Positions 7,114-10,207 of a stretch of DNA of 10,207 bases are shown here, piece after piece (within the stretch, counting starts at the first letter, position 1; each line of letters opens with the position of its first letter). A program made the translations under genes and the position numbers. Below the pieces are notes generated by a model. That model was not told where the DNA came from, did no database searches, and was given only the letters and a program-made list of their open reading frames with translations. The DNA is from Pseudonocardia sp. (GTDB lineage Bacteria; Actinomycetota; Actinomycetes; Mycobacteriales; Pseudonocardiaceae): contig JASLAP010000410.1 of the NCBI GenBank assembly GCA_030147065.1, positions 1 through 10,207 of the forward strand, written 5' to 3'.

Positions 7114-7127
7114 GAGCGGTACCGCTC
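7114..7127. promoter_or_regulatory. perfect 14-bp palindrome, candidate operator
   Basis: GAGCGGTACCGCTC is a perfect dyad with two 7-bp half-sites and no spacer. It lies 31-44 nt upstream of the start codon of the minus-strand membrane protein, the right place for a repressor operator in its leader or promoter. The cognate regulator is not in the window. Confidence 0.4.
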
Positions 7128-7322
7128 GACCCGGGCAGGGCGGCGTACCCGCCACCGGCGTTCCCTACTCGAAACGGTGAGATCAGCGTAACGCCCCGCA
7201 GCGGGATCCCGGCCGTGCTCCGTCCGCCCGGCGGTGCTCTCCGCCGGCCCGGCACTGGCGGGCAACACCCCCGTCACGTGACCGCCACCGGGACCCGCGG
7301 ACGGACGTGGGCGCGGCCACAG

Positions 7323-7336
7323 GGAAAGCGCTTACA
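7323..7336. promoter_or_regulatory. LacI/GalR-family (cre-like) operator candidate upstream of pckG
   Basis: GGAAAGCGCTTACA matches the classical catabolite-responsive element TGWAANCGNTNWCA at every defined position except the first, and has the AAGCGCTT core (7326-7333) typical of LacI/GalR-family operators. It lies ~180 nt upstream of the pckG start. Carbon-source control is expected for a gluconeogenic gene, so the placement makes sense. Which regulator binds is unknown; CcpA itself belongs to Firmicutes, so an actinobacterial LacI-family protein would be the likelier partner. Confidence 0.4.
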
Positions 7337-7415
7337 GCTGGTCTGAATCGATTACATGATCGGTCTTGTGAGCCGACCGACAGCACTAGCGGTGGGTCAG
7401 AGCCGACGTCCCGGG

Positions 7416-7421
7416 TACCTT
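7416..7421 (+). promoter_or_regulatory. pckG: possible pckG -10 element
   Basis: TACCTT fits the actinobacterial TANNNT -10 pattern and would give a leader of about 90 nt containing the 7442-7472 hairpin and the ribosome-binding site. There is no clear -35 partner. Such hexamers occur by chance, so this is tentative. Confidence 0.25.
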
Positions 7422-7441
7422 CGAGCAACACCTTTTCACGA

Positions 7442-7472
7442 GCACACCCGGACCGATCGGCCGCGGGTGTGC
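7442..7472 (+). other. hairpin in the predicted pckG 5' leader
   Basis: GCACACCCG (7442-7450) and CGGGTGTGC (7464-7472) pair perfectly over 9 bp with a 13-nt loop, which itself contains the palindrome CCGATCGG. The structure ends 46 nt before the pckG ATG and would lie in the mRNA leader if the -10 at 7416 is right. As DNA it could instead be a dyad binding site. Confidence 0.4.
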
Positions 7473-7518
7473 GCAGCATTCCCGGGGGCCGGGCGACCGG
7501 CGAGGAGTGAGGACGAAT

Positions 7519-9345
7519 ATGACCGCGGTGACCGTGCCAGGAATCGACGATGCGCCGACTCGGAACGCTCGCCTCCTGTCCTGGGTGCGGGAGATCGCCG
7601 AGCTCACCACCCCGGACAACGTCGTGTGGTGCGACGGGTCCGACGCCGAGTGGGACCGGATGACCAGTCGTCTGGTCGAGGCCGGCACCTACATCAAGCT
7701 GGACGAGCGGAAGAAGCCGAACTCGTTCTACGCCGCCTCCGATCCCGATGACGTCGCCCGCGTCGAGGAACGCACCTACATCTGTTCGGTCGAGGAGGCC
7801 GACGCCGGACCCACCAACAACTGGATGGATCCGGCCGAGATGAAGTCGATCATGACCGGGTTGTACCGGGGGTGCATGCGCGGTCGCACGATGTACGTGA
7901 TCCCGTTCTGCATGGGCCCGCTGGACGCCGAGCAGCCCTTCCTCGGGGTGGAGATCACCGACTCCGAGTACGTGGTCACCTCGATGAAGATCATGACCCG
8001 GATGGGCGCCGACGTGCTGCCGCTGTTCGACGGCCCCGCCGGCGACCGGTTCGTGCCCGCGCTGCACTCGGTGGGCGCCCCGCTCGAGCCCGGCCAGCAG
8101 GACGTGCCGTGGCCGTGCAACGAGACCAAGTACATCACCCACTTCCCGGAGACCCGGGAGATCTGGAGCTTCGGCTCCGGCTACGGCGGCAACGCGCTGC
8201 TGGGCAAGAAGTGCTACGCGCTGCGGATCGCCTCGGCGATGGCCCACGACGAGGGCTGGCTGGCCGAGCACATGCTGGTGCTCAAGCTGATCAGCCCGGA
8301 GGACAAGGCCTACTACGTGGCCGCGGCGTTCCCGTCGGCCTGCGGCAAGACCAACCTGGCCATGCTGCAGCCCACCGTGCCCGGCTGGCGCGCCGAGACC
8401 ATCGGCGACGACATCGCCTGGATGCGGTTCGGCGAGGACGGCCGGCTCTACGCGGTCAACCCGGAGTTCGGCTTCTTCGGGGTGGCCCCGGGCACCAACT
8501 GGAAGACCAACCCCAACGCGATGCGCACCGTCGAGCAGGGGAACTCGCTGTTCACCAACGTCGCGCTGACCGACGACGGCGACGTGTGGTGGGAGGGCCT
8601 GGAGGGCGATCCGCAGCACCTGACCGCGTGGACCGGCCAGGAGTGGACGCCGGACTCGGACTTCCCGGCCGCGCACCCGAACTCCCGCTACACCACCCCG
8701 ATCTCGCAGTGCCCGGTGGTGGCCCCGGAGTGGCAGGACCCGCAGGGCGTGCCGATCTCGGCGATCCTGTTCGGCGGCCGGCGCAAGACCACCGTCCCGC
8801 TGGTCACCGAGTCGCGCGACTGGCAGCACGGCACCTTCATGGGCGCCACCATGTCGAGCGAGAAGACCGCGGCCGCGACCGGCGGGCTCGGCCAGGTGCG
8901 CCGCGACCCGATGGCCATGCTGCCGTTCCTCGGCTACAACGTAGGCGACTACTTCCAGCACTGGGTGAACGTCGGCAAGGGCGCCGACGCCGACAAGCTG
9001 CCCAAGATCTTCTACGTGAACTGGTTCCGGCGCGGGGACGACGGCCGGTTCCTGTGGCCCGGCTTCGGCGAGAACAGCCGGGTGCTCAAGTGGTGCATCG
9101 AGCGGATGGAGGGCACCGCCTCGGCGGTCGAGACCGCCGTCGGTTACGTGCCCACCGCCGACCAGATGGACCTGACCGGCCTGGACGCCCCGCTGGCCGA
9201 CATCGAGGCCGCGCTGGCCGTCGACGTCGAGGAGTGGAAGGCCGAGATCCCGCTGATCGAGGAGTGGTTCGAGGTCATCGGCGACCGCCTGCCCACCGCC
9301 ATGCGCGACGAGCTGGAGGCGCTGAAGCTCCGCTTGGGCCTGTAA
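7519..9345 (+). CDS. pckG: phosphoenolpyruvate carboxykinase (GTP)
   Basis: This encodes 608 residues from ATG 7519, matching the ~600-620 of GTP-dependent PEPCK (EC 4.1.1.32), which converts oxaloacetate + GTP to PEP + GDP + CO2 in the cytosol, the first committed step of gluconeogenesis. GAGGA at 7509-7513 lies 5 nt upstream; an in-frame GTG at 7507 would add only four residues. The kinase P-loop with the reactive cysteine is FPSACGKTN (271-279, C275). Mn2+ ligands by alignment to the animal enzyme are K231 (in GGNALLGKKC), H251 (in LAEHM) and D298 (in GDDIAWM). R81 is the substrate-binding arginine, and the guanine-binding aromatics are F503, F511 and F516 in NWFRRGDDGRFLWPGFGEN. All key residues are intact. 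The gene is monocistronic, with a long regulatory upstream region and its own terminator. Codon use in the first ~120 codons is less GC-biased than in the rest. Confidence 0.98.
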   Translation: MTAVTVPGIDDAPTRNARLLSWVREIAELTTPDNVVWCDGSDAEWDRMTSRLVEAGTYIKLDERKKPNSFYAASDPDDVARVEERTYICSVEEADAGPTNNWMDPAEMKSIMTGLYRGCMRGRTMYVIPFCMGPLDAEQPFLGVEITDSEYVVTSMKIMTRMGADVLPLFDGPAGDRFVPALHSVGAPLEPGQQDVPWPCNETKYITHFPETREIWSFGSGYGGNALLGKKCYALRIASAMAHDEGWLAEHMLVLKLISPEDKAYYVAAAFPSACGKTNLAMLQPTVPGWRAETIGDDIAWMRFGEDGRLYAVNPEFGFFGVAPGTNWKTNPNAMRTVEQGNSLFTNVALTDDGDVWWEGLEGDPQHLTAWTGQEWTPDSDFPAAHPNSRYTTPISQCPVVAPEWQDPQGVPISAILFGGRRKTTVPLVTESRDWQHGTFMGATMSSEKTAAATGGLGQVRRDPMAMLPFLGYNVGDYFQHWVNVGKGADADKLPKIFYVNWFRRGDDGRFLWPGFGENSRVLKWCIERMEGTASAVETAVGYVPTADQMDLTGLDAPLADIEAALAVDVEEWKAEIPLIEEWFEVIGDRLPTAMRDELEALKLRLGL

Positions 9346-9374
9346 GCCCGAGCAACCGAGGCGGCGGCCGGGTG

Positions 9375-9414
9375 ACCGGCGGTCGGGGCCCGACGACGTG
9401 CCCCGACCGGCGGT
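9375..9414 (+). terminator. hairpin terminator of pckG
   Basis: The arms 9375-9389 and 9400-9414 (core GGTCGGGGC / GCCCCGACC) pair at 14 of 15 positions around a 10-nt loop. The hairpin starts 29 nt after the pckG stop. No T-run follows. It is the strongest stem near the 3' end of pckG. Confidence 0.7.
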
Positions 9415-9722
9415 TCCCGGTCGCCGCCGCCCATTCCACGGCCGGTCCGCCCGCCGGCGTGACCCGGCGACCGCCCGTCGTGCCACGAGGACCACTCGTC
9501 GCAGTAGCCGCACGTCAGCGTCGTGCCCCGGCACGGCGCCACTCGTCGTAGACGGGGCTCCACCGCCCGGCGGTGCGCTCTCTCGACCGGATGCCGCGCG
9601 AGGCGGGCGTCCGGCCGCAGCGTGATTGCTGGTCACCCGACCGGGGTGCAACATTCCGTCGACCAGTTCGATACGAAGGGTGACCGGCAGTGGGCCGGCC
9701 GGGCGCTGCGGGAGGTGGACGG
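9415..9722. other. intergenic region with possible promoter of the last gene
   Basis: I see no credible gene in either strand; open frames here have poor GC3 pattern or overlap pckG and its terminator. The near-repeat CCACTCGTCG(C/T)AG occurs at 9492-9504 and 9539-9551. A weak promoter match is TTGCTG (9626-9631) with CAACAT (9649-9654) at 17-nt spacing. The inverted pair CTGGTCACCC (9629-9638) and GGGTGACCGG (9678-9687) flanks the predicted start region and matches at 9 of 10 positions. Confidence 0.4.
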
Positions 9723-10207
9723 GTGCTGGACGTGGGAGCGGTGGGCGGAGCCGGCGGGGACGACGCCGATCTCGCGGTGTTCGTCGACCGGCTGGCCGCC
9801 GGCGGCTCGGACCGCGCCACCGCGCTCGCCCACGGCCACATCACCGCCACCATCGCGGCCGGTGCCGCCCCACCCGGCCTGCGCCGGCTGGCCGAGGCGT
9901 TGGCCGCGTCGGTCACCGAGCTGTCGCCGCGCCGCCCGGCCGCGGACCCGCTCCCGCTGGTCGAGACCATGCGCGGCACCGCGCTCGCGGTGCTGGCGGC
10001 CGCCGACGCGGACGCCGTCGCCACCGCCGTGGGCGACCTGGTCGCCGACGGCCGGCGGGTGATCGTCACCTCGGCCGACCCGGCCGCGCTGAGCGCGGTC
10101 CGCGACCGGCTGGGCGAGCCCGCGGCCGGCCGCTCGCTGGACCGGATCCCCGCCCTGCCCCCGGCGGACCTGCGCGAGCTGCGCCGCCTGCTGGCCACCT
10201 CGACCCC
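9723..10207 (+). CDS. uncharacterised protein, N-terminal part (runs off window)
   Basis: A GTG at 9723 is preceded by GGAGG (9711-9715) at 7 nt, an excellent ribosome-binding site, and the frame stays open to the window end (161 codons) with near-total GC3. The visible N-terminus is soluble, Ala/Asp/Arg/Leu-rich and mainly helical, with no signal peptide. Residues ~18-75 form helices (FVDRLAAGGSDRATALAHGH, then LRRLAEALAASVTEL). Residues ~95-155 look like alternating helix and strand (DLVADGRRVIVTSADPAAL, then DRIPALPPADLRELRRLL), with VIVTS resembling a buried beta strand of a nucleotide-binding or helicase-like fold. No P-loop has appeared by the window edge. I do not recognise the family; the function may lie in the missing C-terminal part. 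Confidence 0.75.
   Translation, partial: MLDVGAVGGAGGDDADLAVFVDRLAAGGSDRATALAHGHITATIAAGAAPPGLRRLAEALAASVTELSPRRPAADPLPLVETMRGTALAVLAAADADAVATAVGDLVADGRRVIVTSADPAALSAVRDRLGEPAAGRSLDRIPALPPADLRELRRLLATST

Larger units (their letters stand above)
7084..7518. promoter_or_regulatory. divergent intergenic regulatory region (membrane protein / pckG)
   Basis: This 435-nt stretch has no credible coding frame and contains the lowest-GC sequence of the window (about 7310-7440). It must hold promoters for both flanking genes. Visible elements are a perfect palindrome at 7114-7127, the palindrome GTCACGTGAC at 7273-7282, a catabolite-repressor-like site at 7323-7336, an inverted CGAT/ATCG pair with a 6-nt spacer at 7349-7362, a possible -10 for pckG at 7416-7421, and a leader hairpin at 7442-7472. 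A CRP/GlxR-like sequence TGTGA-N6-CGACA at 7367-7382 matches the TGTGA-N6-TCACA consensus at 8 of 10 defined positions and is a weak candidate. Confidence 0.6.

Noticed and set aside
9144..9563. Minus-strand frame with a CGYC motif (zinc-ribbon-like)
   Set aside because: It overlaps the pckG 3' end and its terminator, and the remainder is low-complexity; one CxxC is not enough.
7183..9654. 823-codon minus-strand frame opposite pckG
   Set aside because: It is complementary to a complete, catalytically intact PEPCK and has no recognisable domain.

Overview
The window is high-GC DNA with nearly every third codon position G or C, apart from a lower-GC stretch around 7310-7530. Together with the GTG starts, the TANNNT-type -10 element, the GTP-type PEP carboxykinase and the actinobacterial style of the TldD protein, this points to a chromosomal segment of an Actinomycetota species. 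Geodermatophilaceae or Pseudonocardiaceae-like is my impression, but the sequence alone does not settle the genus. There is no transposase, integrase, phage gene, CRISPR array, rRNA or tRNA.

Layout, left to right. (1) 1-1716 (+): the 3' part of a large polytopic membrane protein of the DUF2339 family, entering from outside the window. (2) 1717-1883: a gap with a long imperfect hairpin. (3) 1884-2660 and 2653-2937 (+): two overlapping uncharacterised genes, one a helical protein with a two-segment membrane hairpin and a charged C-terminal helix, the other a 94-residue protein with two DxDGDxxxD loops. (4) 2992-4518 and 4515-5933 (+): tldD and tldE, overlapping by 4 bp, encoding the two subunits of the TldD/TldE metalloprotease. 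tldD appears to have its own leaderless promoter. (5) 6147-6458 (+): a 103-residue uncharacterised protein. (6) A bidirectional hairpin terminator at 6459-6489. (7) 6493-7083 (-): a three-segment membrane protein with a Pro/Ala-rich tail. (8) 7084-7518: a divergent intergenic region rich in palindromes. (9) 7519-9345 (+): pckG, GTP-dependent PEP carboxykinase, followed by a strong hairpin terminator. (10) 9346-9722: an intergenic region with a possible promoter. (11) 9723 to the right edge (+): the 5' part of an unrecognised gene.

How the genes work together: tldD and tldE are clearly one transcription and translation unit. pckG is the gluconeogenic and anaplerotic enzyme, in its own unit with a long, structured, apparently regulated leader. 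The remaining genes are membrane or small proteins of unknown role. I see no convincing new multi-gene system. The most interesting leads are the regulatory architecture upstream of pckG, the leaderless tldD promoter, and the orphan gene pair directly upstream of tldDE.
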